Source: Saccharolobus shibatae B12 | GTDB taxonomy: Archaea > Thermoproteota > Thermoprotei_A > Sulfolobales > Sulfolobaceae | Assembly: GCF_019175345.1 (NCBI RefSeq) | Contig: NZ_CP077717.1 | Span: 62,001-126,000 of the forward strand | DNA length: 64,000 bases | Direction of reading: 5' to 3' | Shown: positions 29,771-38,122 of the stretch, piece after piece | Layout: every line of letters starts with the position of its first letter | Numbering within the stretch: position 1 is the stretch's first letter | Program-made: the position numbers and the translations under genes | Notes under the pieces: generated by a model | The model's input: only the letters and a program-made list of their open reading frames with translations | What the model was told of the DNA's origin: nothing | Database searches by the model: none

Positions 29771-29928
29771 TCCTCACCTATCTGCTCTGCTAATCTGAGT
29801 GATAATTTTCCGTTTTGTTTTACAACTTCTAATTGAGCTCCGCATTCGTGTTCAACAAGTTCTCCTGGTAACGCATCGTCTTCTACGGTTAATTCTCCAC
29901 CACAAATAGGGCATTTTAGATTTACCAT
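29758..29928 (-). CDS. lysW: LysW amino-group carrier protein
   Basis: 56 residues, read by eye. CPICGGEL with a second Cys (HECGAQ) forms a small zinc-binding site, the middle is strongly acidic, and the C-terminus ends in EDWGE. The last Glu is the residue to which aminoadipate or glutamate is attached during lysine/arginine synthesis. The EDWGE end is diagnostic. No Shine-Dalgarno sequence precedes the ATG at 29928, so the lysWXJK mRNA is probably leaderless. Confidence 0.96.
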   Translation of the reverse strand: MVNLKCPICGGELTVEDDALPGELVEHECGAQLEVVKQNGKLSLRLAEQIGEDWGE

Positions 29929-29993
29929 TGAAGGTCAGTAGATATTAACTTAGTTTTGTGTAGAAAAAGTTTTTAGTAATAAGTGGTACGATT
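29929..29993 (-). promoter_or_regulatory. lysW promoter/LysM target region
   Basis: 65 bases between the lysM stop and the lysW ATG, all on the minus strand. In Sulfolobus, LysM (the Lrp-like regulator encoded just upstream) is known to bind the lysW promoter. An AT-rich stretch with TTAATAT and TACTAAAAACTTTTT is present, but I cannot pick the TATA box with certainty. Function is inferred from position and published LysM work. Confidence 0.5.
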
Positions 29994-30422
29994 TTAGAAC
30001 CAGGTTCTAAGGATAATAGTACTATTTGTTCCGACAACACCTTGAATACTTCTAATCTCATCTATTGTTCTATTGATTGATGTTATATTTGTTCCCCTTA
30101 CTATTACTAGAATATCATAATCCCCTGTAGTCTCATATACTACTTCAACTCCTGGAATTTTTGCTATCTTTTTAGAGATTTCCGGTGTTGGTATTTGCGG
30201 TGTAGATTGAACCATAACTATTGCTCTAATCTCATTTTCTAGCTCATATTCTATAGTGAATCTCTTAATTATACCTTGACGTATTAATTTCTCTATTCTC
30301 TTTCGTATCGCAGCCTCACTTACTTTCAGATCCTTGGCTATTAATGTATAAGGTGTCCTTGCATTCTTTTTCAAAATCTCCAATATTTTTAGATCACTCT
30401 CATCAACATTTGCATTACCCAT
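29994..30422 (-). CDS. lysM: Lrp/AsnC-family transcriptional regulator LysM
   Basis: 142 residues. An N-terminal winged HTH (DLKILEILKKNARTPYTLIAKDLKVSEAAIRKRIEKL region) is followed by the alpha/beta RAM ligand domain (EIRAIVMVQSTPQ; YDILVIVRGTNI). Its place between lysZ and lysW matches Sulfolobus LysM, which responds to lysine and controls lysW. It overlaps the lysZ stop by 8 bases, so it is cotranscribed with lysYZ. Confidence 0.92.
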   Translation of the reverse strand: MGNANVDESDLKILEILKKNARTPYTLIAKDLKVSEAAIRKRIEKLIRQGIIKRFTIEYELENEIRAIVMVQSTPQIPTPEISKKIAKIPGVEVVYETTGDYDILVIVRGTNITSINRTIDEIRSIQGVVGTNSTIILRTWF

Positions 30423-31209
30423 TCGCTATCACCGTCCCATTGAGTTCTAAAGCACTACTAACTGGTCTATCTTTAACTCCAGACCCTATTATTACTTTAT
30501 TTACACCATTTTCAACACTTTCAGCAGCCATTAATAACTTTCTATTCATTCCAGGACCTATTTTTTTCGAAAGCTCTTTTGCCTCTTCCGGAGTAAGTCT
30601 ATTAACTACTTTTCCTTCCACTAATACTCCTTCCACATCTGAAAGAAGCACTAACACGTTTGCTTTAACAGCTTTACTTATTGCAAATGCTGCTTGATCT
30701 CCATCAATGTTTAGTGGTGTGCTCTCTTCAACGTCTAGGGCTAAAGGTGATACTACTATTATGTCAAATAATTTCATTAAATGATTAATAACTTCACTCC
30801 TTACTTCTTTTACCTTACCTGTATAACCACCCTCAATTATTCTTTTCTTTCCTCTTTCGTCAATTACAATTATTCTTTTCTTTCTTTCCGCAAGCAGTAA
30901 GCCTCCGTCAACGCCTGTAATACCTATCGCGTTTTTACCTAAGCTGCATAATTTTGAAGTTATCGTTTTATTTATAAGGCTCATTGCCATAATGTAAACT
31001 TCTAATTCTTCTTTTGTGGTGTATCTGCTTCTTATACCTTCAGGTGATGTTACGAAAACTGGTTCAATTCCCAATCTTTTAGTATAATCGGTTACAATAT
31101 CGCCTCCGCCATGCACTAAAATTACCTTATCGTTTATATTTACTATATCTAAGATTACCTTATCTAACGAGTTTTTTACTACTCTTCCACCTATTTTAAC
31201 CACTATCAT
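30415..31209 (-). CDS. lysZ: [LysW]-aminoadipate/[LysW]-glutamate kinase
   Basis: 264 residues of the amino-acid kinase (ArgB) family. The N-terminal VKIGGRVVKN, LVHGGGDIVTDYTKRLG, GITGVDGGLL, LNIDGDQAAFAISKAVKANVLVLLSDVEGVL and the C-terminal GMNRKLLMAAESVENGVNKV with the ATP-site Lys are present. It phosphorylates the side-chain carboxylate of carrier-bound aminoadipate or glutamate. Its start is one base from the lysY stop. Confidence 0.94.
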   Translation of the reverse strand: MIVVKIGGRVVKNSLDKVILDIVNINDKVILVHGGGDIVTDYTKRLGIEPVFVTSPEGIRSRYTTKEELEVYIMAMSLINKTITSKLCSLGKNAIGITGVDGGLLLAERKKRIIVIDERGKKRIIEGGYTGKVKEVRSEVINHLMKLFDIIVVSPLALDVEESTPLNIDGDQAAFAISKAVKANVLVLLSDVEGVLVEGKVVNRLTPEEAKELSKKIGPGMNRKLLMAAESVENGVNKVIIGSGVKDRPVSSALELNGTVIANG

Positions 31210-31210
31210 T

Positions 31211-32269
31211 TTAGGCAGGCCTCAAGGGTACTAGTTTTAATCCATCATCTTCGTTAAATCCCATAGAGATATTAAAGGCTTGGACAGCCTGGCCAGCCGC
31301 ACCCTTCATCAAGTTATCTATAGCTGAGAATGCTGTTAATCTTGAAATTCTTTTTTCTACAGCAAATCCTATGTCAGCGAAGTTGCTTCCGATAACGAAT
31401 TTTGGATCAGGATATGGGTGTATATTACCTCTAACTATTCTGATGAATCTCTTGCCTCTATAAAATTCGGCTATTTTTTTCCATATTTCAATCTCTTCTA
31501 TCTCATTAGATAACCACGTATGTGCAGATGCTAAAGCCCCTCTGATGCTGCTCACAGCATGAGGGACAATACTTACGCTTATATTCGCTTTAGTTATTCT
31601 GGACAATTCTTGTTCAGCTTCTGCTGCATGTCTGTGTCCCTCGGCTTCATAAGGTCTAATTGCATTTTGTCTCTCCGGATGATGACTTCCTTCTGAAGGT
31701 TTAGCTCCCCCTTCACTACTGCCTACCTTTACATCACTGATAAACTTTTTCTCATCAGTTATTTTTGATGCTACAACTGGGGCTAGTGCTAGTATTGTTG
31801 CTGTGGCATTACATCCTGGGGAAGCTATAAGTTTAGCATTTCTTAATTCCTCGAAATGCAACTCTGGTAGTCCATATACCGCTTTGTCTAATAGATCTGG
31901 GTAAGGATGTTCATAGTTATACCATATTTTATAAAGTTCGGGATTCTTGAGTCTAAAATCTGCACTCAAATCCACTATCGTTAATCCTAAATCCAGTAAT
32001 TTGGGTACGTAATTTAGCGATACTCCATGTGGTAGAGCAAGAAAAATTGCGTCGGCTTTGTCTGAGATTTTATCTATTGAGAAATTTGTGAAATTAAGCG
32101 ATAATAGCCCTCTTAAATTCGGATGTACCAATGATACCGGTTTTCCTGCATATTCTCTAGAAGTTATGACTGATATTTCTGTCTTCGGATGTGTAACTAG
32201 TATTCTTAGTAACTCTCCACCCGTGTACCCTGAACCTCCCACTACGGCAACTCTAACTCTATCTTTCAT
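31211..32269 (-). CDS. lysY: [LysW]-aminoadipate 6-phosphate/glutamyl phosphate reductase
   Basis: 352 residues of the ArgC family. VAVVGGSGYTGGELLRIL is the NADP-binding loop, IASPGCNATATILAL holds the catalytic Cys, and EGSHHPERQNAIRPY and the C-terminal AAGQAVQAFNIS are family marks. It reduces carrier-bound acyl phosphate to the semialdehyde. First gene of lysYZM. Its promoter lies in the short divergent gap at 32270-32322. Confidence 0.95.
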   Translation of the reverse strand: MKDRVRVAVVGGSGYTGGELLRILVTHPKTEISVITSREYAGKPVSLVHPNLRGLLSLNFTNFSIDKISDKADAIFLALPHGVSLNYVPKLLDLGLTIVDLSADFRLKNPELYKIWYNYEHPYPDLLDKAVYGLPELHFEELRNAKLIASPGCNATATILALAPVVASKITDEKKFISDVKVGSSEGGAKPSEGSHHPERQNAIRPYEAEGHRHAAEAEQELSRITKANISVSIVPHAVSSIRGALASAHTWLSNEIEEIEIWKKIAEFYRGKRFIRIVRGNIHPYPDPKFVIGSNFADIGFAVEKRISRLTAFSAIDNLMKGAAGQAVQAFNISMGFNEDDGLKLVPLRPA

Positions 32270-32322
32270 TAAACTAACTATTGCAGTTTAGGTTATATAT
32301 AGTTTAATGTATATAGATATTT
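32270..32322. promoter_or_regulatory. Divergent promoter between lysY and a plus-strand gene, with an inverted repeat
   Basis: TTATATATAGTTTA (32293-32306) can serve as the TATA box for lysY on the minus strand, about 30 bases from its ATG. Between this box and the ATG lies TAAACT, nine bases, AGTTTA (32270-32290), a perfect 6-bp inverted repeat around the expected transcription start, well placed for a repressor. TGTATATAGATA serves the plus-strand gene at 32323. Confidence 0.5.
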
Positions 32323-32751
32323 GTGATGAGTGTTAACACTGATGAGCTAAAAAAATTCCTTGAGAACAAGATTGCAAGCCTGAGAAAAGAACTTGAATTT
32401 TATGAGTTTTTATTGAGTATTATAGAATCCGGCTATTTACCAACTATAAAGGGTAATAAAGGTAGTATAGAGTATATAAAGAATAAAAGAGGTGAAATTT
32501 TAGCTGAGATCTATTTTACACCTCCCGTTGCAAAATTTGTTATAAAAAACAAGATCACATTAACCAAGTCATATTTTTCCGCATTAAGTAAAATTCTAGA
32601 ATCAGAGAAGGAGTTGAATAAAGTAGACTATACTATCGAAATGGATAAAAATGATTTAAGAGAGATAGTTTTAAAAAATATAAATAGCGAAATAATCTAT
32701 AATAAGATAAAAACGGGTATACAAGCTATTTTAGAGCGAGCTACTGGCTAA
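32323..32751 (+). CDS. Small charged protein, unknown function
   Basis: 142 residues. The N-terminal 40 residues (LKKFLENKIASLRKELEFYEFLL) look like a coiled-coil helix, followed by a small beta region (GEILAEIYFTPPVAKFVI) and further helices. No metal or nucleotide motif is visible. GTG at 32323 or ATG at 32326 can start, with a TATA element close upstream. It converges on cedB and overlaps its 3' end by 21 bases. I do not recognise the family. A DNA- or RNA-associated role is only a guess from the charge pattern. Confidence 0.6.
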   Translation: MMSVNTDELKKFLENKIASLRKELEFYEFLLSIIESGYLPTIKGNKGSIEYIKNKRGEILAEIYFTPPVAKFVIKNKITLTKSYFSALSKILESEKELNKVDYTIEMDKNDLREIVLKNINSEIIYNKIKTGIQAILERATG

Positions 32752-34539
32752 GTTGCCTAATCTTATAACTATTGGCCTAGGATCTCCTAAAAATCTCACG
32801 AGAGCTTCTCCTCTGCCCATGAACATTAAATTGTTAGATAATGTATCGTCATCAACATTAACAAACCTCCTTACCTCCTCCCAGAATTTTTTATCTCCAT
32901 TATTCATAAATACTACTACTCCTATATTATCTAGATATATATTAGCTAGGTCACCTAGATCTTCTAAGTTTTGCGTTGCCATAATGATGGAAATTCCATG
33001 CCCTCTTCCTCTTTTTACTAGATCTACTACAATGGGATAATCTTCGGATTCATTTTTTAAAATAGTCCATGCTTCATCCAATACTAAGAATACCCTGGGT
33101 ATATCATATATTTTTTCTAATGAAAATTTATTATACACCTCTTGCAGAACGGAATATATTATAAGTCTTTTTATTTCTTCACTTTTAATCAGAGTGAGAT
33201 CTATTACATTTATCTCATTTTCACTAATTCCATTTAGCAAAGGTGGCAATTCCGAATCCTCCATTGAGGATAATATGTTTATTAACTTGCTGAGATAATA
33301 CTTTAACTGAAAATCGTTTAGTTCGTTTAAATATTTTTCCAAATCTTTCCATTTAATTCTATATTTTAAGTAGCTAGTGTCTATTAGTCTATTTAGATAA
33401 GTGTATAAAATAGATGAGCTAAACTTGCTTAATCTGAATGAATTGAGAAGTATTTTCTCTATCTGAAGCAACTTAATCTTTATAGGAATTTCATATTCAT
33501 CAAGAAGTCCTAGTCTATAAAATAACGGATTTATCAATTGAAATGGCACTTTATATTTAGAAAGTCTATGTTTTATATCACCCTTTATATCAAATAGGAT
33601 TATTGTACCTCCATAGATCACACTTAGCAGCGTGGATAGCCAGATTAAAAACTCGGTTTTACCTGAACCAGTAGGCCCAACAATTAATAGATGAGTGTTC
33701 TGACTTTTGGCTATATTCCAAAATACTAGGCTATTATTATTAGGATCCTTTCCTAACAATATTCCGTCAATTATAATACCATTACTAGGCTTTTTCTCTA
33801 TAGAAATTGGTGTTAAATATGGAATTTGGGTAGGTAATACAATTTTGTTAAGATTTAATTTTGAACGAAAAAAATCTTTTAATAATTCCTGTATTTCATT
33901 TAGTGTAGCTATTCTGGTTTTTATACCAAGACCTTCTAATCCTTGCCTAATCATGGATGCGGTAGCTAGCGCTGAGTTTTTATCTTTAGAGTTAACAATT
34001 ATGTACATTTCATATTTAAATGGATTCTCACCAGATTCGATTCTTGATATTATAGTTTCCATTAGTTCGAGCTTTCTTTTAGCTTTCTCATTTGAAGGAT
34101 CACTATCGATCATTATCCGGAGTGCTTGCATTTTCTGTGAAAGTGATTCTACGTATGCGTTTTTATCGAAGCTCTCTTTCTTTAATACTATGTTGATATC
34201 CTTTGCTATGTCCAAAATTTTATAGAATGATGATATGTATGATTTCAGATTCGAGTTTGTAAAATCTTTGTAATCCATTTGTATATCATCTATTATTAAA
34301 ACTGCACTAGCTTTCTTTTCACTATAGAATACTCCATCTTCGATATTATACGTTTGGATTTGTCTTGTATGTCTTGATATATAACTAAAAATCTTCTTAT
34401 TACCCTGAAATATAAGTACTGTTATAAAAATAAGTGGTATTAAGTATATAAATTTATATAAAAACATAATTGTTATAAGTATTGATATTATTAATAATCC
34501 AATGATTCTTGAGTTGAAGTCTTTTACGTCCATACTCAT
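32731..34539 (-). CDS. cedB: CedB, HerA/VirB4-like ATPase of the crenarchaeal DNA import system
   Basis: 602 residues. Two transmembrane helices near the N-terminus (about 12-50) are followed by a soluble region. Walker A is VGPTGSGKTEFL near residue 288, Walker B is VFLVLDEAW near 488, and RGRGHGISIIMATQNLEDL is typical of HerA/VirB4 motors. The size, topology and motifs match CedB, which with CedA is required in Sulfolobales to take up DNA after UV damage. The cedA gene is not in this window. A phosphohexuloisomerase gene lies 34 bases upstream. Confidence 0.87.
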   Translation of the reverse strand: MSMDVKDFNSRIIGLLIISILITIMFLYKFIYLIPLIFITVLIFQGNKKIFSYISRHTRQIQTYNIEDGVFYSEKKASAVLIIDDIQMDYKDFTNSNLKSYISSFYKILDIAKDINIVLKKESFDKNAYVESLSQKMQALRIMIDSDPSNEKAKRKLELMETIISRIESGENPFKYEMYIIVNSKDKNSALATASMIRQGLEGLGIKTRIATLNEIQELLKDFFRSKLNLNKIVLPTQIPYLTPISIEKKPSNGIIIDGILLGKDPNNNSLVFWNIAKSQNTHLLIVGPTGSGKTEFLIWLSTLLSVIYGGTIILFDIKGDIKHRLSKYKVPFQLINPLFYRLGLLDEYEIPIKIKLLQIEKILLNSFRLSKFSSSILYTYLNRLIDTSYLKYRIKWKDLEKYLNELNDFQLKYYLSKLINILSSMEDSELPPLLNGISENEINVIDLTLIKSEEIKRLIIYSVLQEVYNKFSLEKIYDIPRVFLVLDEAWTILKNESEDYPIVVDLVKRGRGHGISIIMATQNLEDLGDLANIYLDNIGVVVFMNNGDKKFWEEVRRFVNVDDDTLSNNLMFMGRGEALVRFLGDPRPIVIRLGNLASSSL

Positions 34540-34573
34540 TATTATTTAAAAATTGTGAGTGACTGAAGAGAAA

Positions 34574-35203
34574 CTATAGTTCAATATTAGCGTGAACTAA
34601 CCTTAAATCTTCTTCAGTTTTCTTTAACCTTATCATTAGCTCAGCTACAATTCCATCTAAGAATATTTGTGTTGTATCTTCAAATAATGTACCTAATGGT
34701 GCTAACGGTTCAGTTATTCCAAGAATTTGTCTCGCGAAGTAGTCTTCATTTTTCGAATACTTTGTTCTACCCGGGATTTCAATTACTACATCGGATATTT
34801 TTGCTAGGGGACTATCGAAGTAACTTGTTATCGATATCAATTTAGCTCCAGCTTCTTTCGCCGCCTCTGCGGCTGTCAATATTAATTTGGTTCTACCAGA
34901 GCCGGAAATAGCAACTACTATATCGTTCTTCCCAATAGCGGGTACGATAGTTTCCCCTAAAACATAGGAGTTAAAACCTAAATGAAGTAATCTCATAGCA
35001 AAAGCTCTTCCTACTAATCCACTTCTACCTGCTCCCATTACTAATACTTTTCCATTGCGGTTATTTTTATAGAAATTTTCTAATTCACTTATCATTTTAC
35101 TTGTTTGTTCTGGTTTTATTGCTTTGGCCGCCCTAAGTATAAATTCAGCTATATCATACATTGTCTTTAAAGAAAGAGGATAATCGTCGAGAGAAGATGA
35201 CAA
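34574..35203 (-). CDS. 6-phospho-3-hexuloisomerase (SIS domain)
   Basis: 209 residues of the PHI/HxlB family. [25 protein letters not shown] and [27 protein letters not shown] form the SIS fold and sugar-phosphate site. [28 protein letters not shown] with its catalytic Glu region is characteristic. It interconverts hexulose-6-phosphate and fructose-6-phosphate in the ribulose monophosphate pathway, the archaeal route to ribose-5-phosphate. TTG at 35203 is the apparent start. The hexulose-phosphate synthase partner is not in the window. Confidence 0.88.
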   Translation of the reverse strand: MSSSLDDYPLSLKTMYDIAEFILRAAKAIKPEQTSKMISELENFYKNNRNGKVLVMGAGRSGLVGRAFAMRLLHLGFNSYVLGETIVPAIGKNDIVVAISGSGRTKLILTAAEAAKEAGAKLISITSYFDSPLAKISDVVIEIPGRTKYSKNEDYFARQILGITEPLAPLGTLFEDTTQIFLDGIVAELMIRLKKTEEDLRLVHANIEL

Positions 35204-35543
35204 ATTCGGACCGCCAATTATTATCTTACTTTATTCATTATATAAGCATTGCTCTTTCTGCTATGCCACTGCACTTATATTATTTATACTAAAGCTAAGT
35301 CCATTTTTCTCTTTTTACATCTATACTTATCTAATACGTAATTATGAGTCCGGTCATCAATATTACTTTCTCATTTCAACACTACAAAGAATCGAGCTTG
35401 GACCATTTGGGGAGATCTGACTAAAATATTTTTTATATAAGGAAGTCAACAATATCGTTTAAGGTATACGACATGTCCTAATAATAATTTGGAAGAAATG
35501 AGTACTTAATATTATATATTTAGCCTCCACAATTATATTACCA
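35204..35543. promoter_or_regulatory. 340-base divergent intergenic region with a TATA box for the gene at 35544
   Basis: TTATATATTTA at 35511-35521 is centred about 28 bases upstream of the ATG at 35544, so a leaderless transcript is likely. CTTATATAATG at about 35239-35250 (read on the minus strand) may serve the phosphohexuloisomerase gene. In the roughly 250 bases between, I see no open frame, tRNA or strong hairpin. A small RNA cannot be excluded. Confidence 0.45.
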
Positions 35544-35837
35544 ATGTCAACGAGATGGTCACCTAAGTGGAAAGCAATAGAGATTGATCATAATAATAAG
35601 AAGGTTACAATTTGCTATGATGAAACTACTAAGCTTTACGTTTGCCCTATATGCTCACCAAATTGTGCTAAAGGTGTGTCAACTGACTATAGTACATATT
35701 TTTTTAATTTAGAAGATTTAAAAAGGCATTTAGATGCACATAAACATGGATTATGGTTACAGAAAAAGATAAGAACTGAAGAAGAGGAAGAGGAACCTAA
35801 GCTATCAGTTGGTGAAGAAGAAATTGAAGAGGAATAA
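35544..35837 (+). CDS. Small protein with CxxC/HxxxH zinc-finger-like motif and acidic tail
   Basis: 97 residues. CPICSPNC near residue 33 and HLDAHKH near 63 can form a C2H2-like zinc site spanning about 30 residues. The C-terminus is a run of glutamates. Such small finger proteins are common in Sulfolobales and usually uncharacterised. The start is ATG with a well-placed TATA box. The 3' end overlaps the PfkB-like gene. Confidence 0.65.
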   Translation: MSTRWSPKWKAIEIDHNNKKVTICYDETTKLYVCPICSPNCAKGVSTDYSTYFFNLEDLKRHLDAHKHGLWLQKKIRTEEEEEEPKLSVGEEEIEEE

Positions 35838-36597
35838 GATATTAATAGTAGGAGGATTTACAATAGACGAGATACAAGGGAAGATAAGACCGGGTGGACC
35901 TTTAATATATTCATCACTTGGCGTAATGAGAGGTGGTGGTATACCAAAACTCTATGGAGTAATAGGAGAGGATTTTGATTTTGAGATAGATTTTATATCT
36001 GATTTAGAGAAGCAACTGATATATGATAAATATACAATTAGGTTTAAAATTGATTTAACGAATAGTGGGAGAAGATTAATCTTACTTAAAAAGCCTAAAA
36101 GTAAGATAAGAGTGATCGATGATAACACAGTTGATGGAATTCTGGTAAATCCAGTGTGTAAGGAAATTGACAATATTAATATTCAAAGCTCTGTTCCCAT
36201 AGCAGCAGACATTCAAGGTTTTATTAGGAATTGTGTAGAGTCAGAAGAAATTAAATATGAAAGGGGTTTAAGTTTTCCATTTAATAGTAATTACATGGTA
36301 CTACATGGCAATATGGAGGAATTTGAATCTTCTAAACTAGAATTAAGCGATCTATTTAAATCAGGTTTTAAGGAAATCATAATTTCAGATGGACATAATG
36401 GGTTCAACGTTTATACGTATACGCTAGCAAAATATACTTACAGACCTAGTAGAATAGGCAGAAACGAAGTAGGAACGGGTGACTTCTTGTTAGGAGCATA
36501 TTTTGCGTTAAGGTTAAGTGGACTGGAGATTATTGAAGCAGCTACTATTGCAGGTAAACTTACCGAAGAATTTAGCAATTCTGAATTCTTGATATAG
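35824..36597 (+). CDS. PfkB-family carbohydrate kinase-like protein
   Basis: About 257 residues. ILIVGGFTIDEI at the start, GGPLIYSSLGVMRGG, and the C-terminal NEVGTGDFLLGAYFALRLSG with the GxGD anion hole and catalytic Asp place it in the PfkB/ribokinase family. It is shorter than most members (about 300), and the substrate lid is reduced. The frame opens at 35809, but GGTGA at 35811 points to TTG at 35824. It overlaps the zinc-finger gene upstream and converges on the flavoprotein gene downstream. Substrate unknown. Confidence 0.75.
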   Translation: MKRNKILIVGGFTIDEIQGKIRPGGPLIYSSLGVMRGGGIPKLYGVIGEDFDFEIDFISDLEKQLIYDKYTIRFKIDLTNSGRRLILLKKPKSKIRVIDDNTVDGILVNPVCKEIDNINIQSSVPIAADIQGFIRNCVESEEIKYERGLSFPFNSNYMVLHGNMEEFESSKLELSDLFKSGFKEIIISDGHNGFNVYTYTLAKYTYRPSRIGRNEVGTGDFLLGAYFALRLSGLEIIEAATIAGKLTEEFSNSEFLI

Positions 36598-37465
36598 TTT
36601 CGATAATGTCGTAATTTTTCCACTCACCTAATCTCCCACAGTTTATTACATTTGGTGGCATTTTATCATTTATTTCGCCAAATAGAAGAGCTTCTGATAT
36701 CAATTTACTTCTAAAGGCTACTATCTCATCGAGAGATATTATTTGTCTTCTTTTTAGATCTAGTATTATTCTATCTATATCAATGTTCTTTTGATTCGTA
36801 TCTATGAAGGAGTAAACATAATATAAGTCGAGATCTTTAATGATATTATCTAGCCTAATTATTACTGAGAAAGAATCTGCTGTATCTCCGCTCAAGTGCA
36901 CATTCCAATCTCTCTCATATTCTTTCCTTGTCAATATCATTAAAGTCAACACTGATTTGTGCTTTAGATTTGAGTTATCCAATCCTAATAATTTGCTCAT
37001 TTTTTTCAAAGATCCAGTGTTATATATCTTAGTATATTTATACACATTTCCCTTATTAGTTATAATTTTCTTATCATCTATCCTTATAGGATATTCCTTA
37101 ATTATTCTCACATTTTTAGATAAAGTAGCTATAAAATCTGTGATATTCCGTATGACGTATAATTTTCTCATTAAATCAAAATTCAACCATGTAGGTAACT
37201 TATCGCAAAATTTGCAAATTTTATCTTTAAAATAGTCATATTTTCTGTACAATATTTTTAAATCATACTCCATATAGTTAAGTCCTATGTTTGTCAGTTT
37301 CATAGGATCATTTATTATCGGCAACACATAAGGCAAATCTACTCCAAACACATTATCAGAAGCGAAAACACCACCAATGACAGGCTGCTCTTCCAATATT
37401 AAATCAGCGTTTACTCTCTTACTTAGCAACAATCCAGCTATTCCTGCACCTATTATGATGATCAT
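36572..37465 (-). CDS. FAD-dependent oxidoreductase-like protein
   Basis: 297 residues. The start MIIIIGAGIAGLLLSKRVN is an FAD-binding beta-alpha-beta unit, followed by ILEEQPVIGGVFASD, as in protoporphyrinogen oxidase/amine oxidase-type flavoproteins. A KIYNTGSLKKM strand is the expected second FAD contact. The C-terminal NCGRLGEWKNYDIIETI fits the final FAD-binding segment. It is much shorter than classic amine oxidases, so the substrate domain is small. It overlaps the PfkB-like gene tail to tail by 26 bases. Confidence 0.75.
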   Translation of the reverse strand: MIIIIGAGIAGLLLSKRVNADLILEEQPVIGGVFASDNVFGVDLPYVLPIINDPMKLTNIGLNYMEYDLKILYRKYDYFKDKICKFCDKLPTWLNFDLMRKLYVIRNITDFIATLSKNVRIIKEYPIRIDDKKIITNKGNVYKYTKIYNTGSLKKMSKLLGLDNSNLKHKSVLTLMILTRKEYERDWNVHLSGDTADSFSVIIRLDNIIKDLDLYYVYSFIDTNQKNIDIDRIILDLKRRQIISLDEIVAFRSKLISEALLFGEINDKMPPNVINCGRLGEWKNYDIIETISRIQNC

Positions 37466-37486
37466 TAACTTATACCATTAACAAAA

Positions 37487-37804
37487 TCAAATTAAAACTT
37501 CTGAAAAATTGGGACCCGGCGGAAAATCCTTGAATTCATTTTGATAAATATCCCCTCCGCTTTCTCTTAGCTGATCAATCTTTCCGTGACTGATTACTGC
37601 GCTTACTATAAGGTCTATTATCTCATCATCAGTATACTCTATAACACTTATAGTCTTATTTCCTATTTGTAACATTGGCGTAGAACACAATAAGCTAAAT
37701 TCTGCTTCAGCATTCACGTCAGGATATGACATCTTTAAATTGTAAATAGTCTTTGCTAGCCCCATATCACCATTGGGTCCAAAAATTAATTTTATGTGAA
37801 TCAT
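37487..37804 (-). CDS. Small protein of unknown function
   Basis: 105 residues. An N-terminal beta-alpha unit (IHIKLIFGPNGDMGLAKTIYNLKM) and a central CSTPMLQIGNKTISVIEY segment faintly recall a thioredoxin fold with its cis-proline loop, but no CxxC is present at the expected place. It sits upstream of the flavoprotein gene on the same strand with a gap of 21 bases, so the two are probably cotranscribed. Function unknown. Confidence 0.55.
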   Translation of the reverse strand: MIHIKLIFGPNGDMGLAKTIYNLKMSYPDVNAEAEFSLLCSTPMLQIGNKTISVIEYTDDEIIDLIVSAVISHGKIDQLRESGGDIYQNEFKDFPPGPNFSEVLI

Positions 37805-37861
37805 TTCTACTATACTGGCTCTATAAGGCTAAGTTTTATAACAGATAGGGATAAATAATAC

Positions 37862-38122
37862 GTGGTTATGCGTTCGTTTTTAGGTACCCTAGTTGCTCTA
37901 CAAGAAGCAGCAGTGTACGATTATAGTAAGGATTATAAAGAAATTGAAAAAGCAATGCAAGAAGCCAAGAGGGTATACAAGGGATTAAAGGTGAAAATTC
38001 TTAATTTATCTAATATCGAAGATAGAATGGAACTCATAGATCTGGACCCCGATATGGGACAATATAAAGAAGGCTATGTAGTTGTTGTAAAAGTACCAGA
38101 AACACCATTATCTGACGAATAA
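37862..38122 (+). CDS. Small protein of unknown function
   Basis: 86 residues (GTG at 37862 or ATG at 37868). A helix-rich middle (DYKEIEKAMQEAKRVYKG) is followed by strands LKVKILNLSN and GYVVVVKVPETPL. No motif is recognised. It is divergent from the 105-residue gene and overlaps the permease gene by 15 bases at its 3' end. Composition is like that of its neighbours. Confidence 0.55.
   Translation: MVMRSFLGTLVALQEAAVYDYSKDYKEIEKAMQEAKRVYKGLKVKILNLSNIEDRMELIDLDPDMGQYKEGYVVVVKVPETPLSDE

Noticed and set aside
35204-35543. C/D-box small RNA in the 340-base gap
   Set aside because: A CTGA is present near 35416, but no matching C box at the right distance was found.
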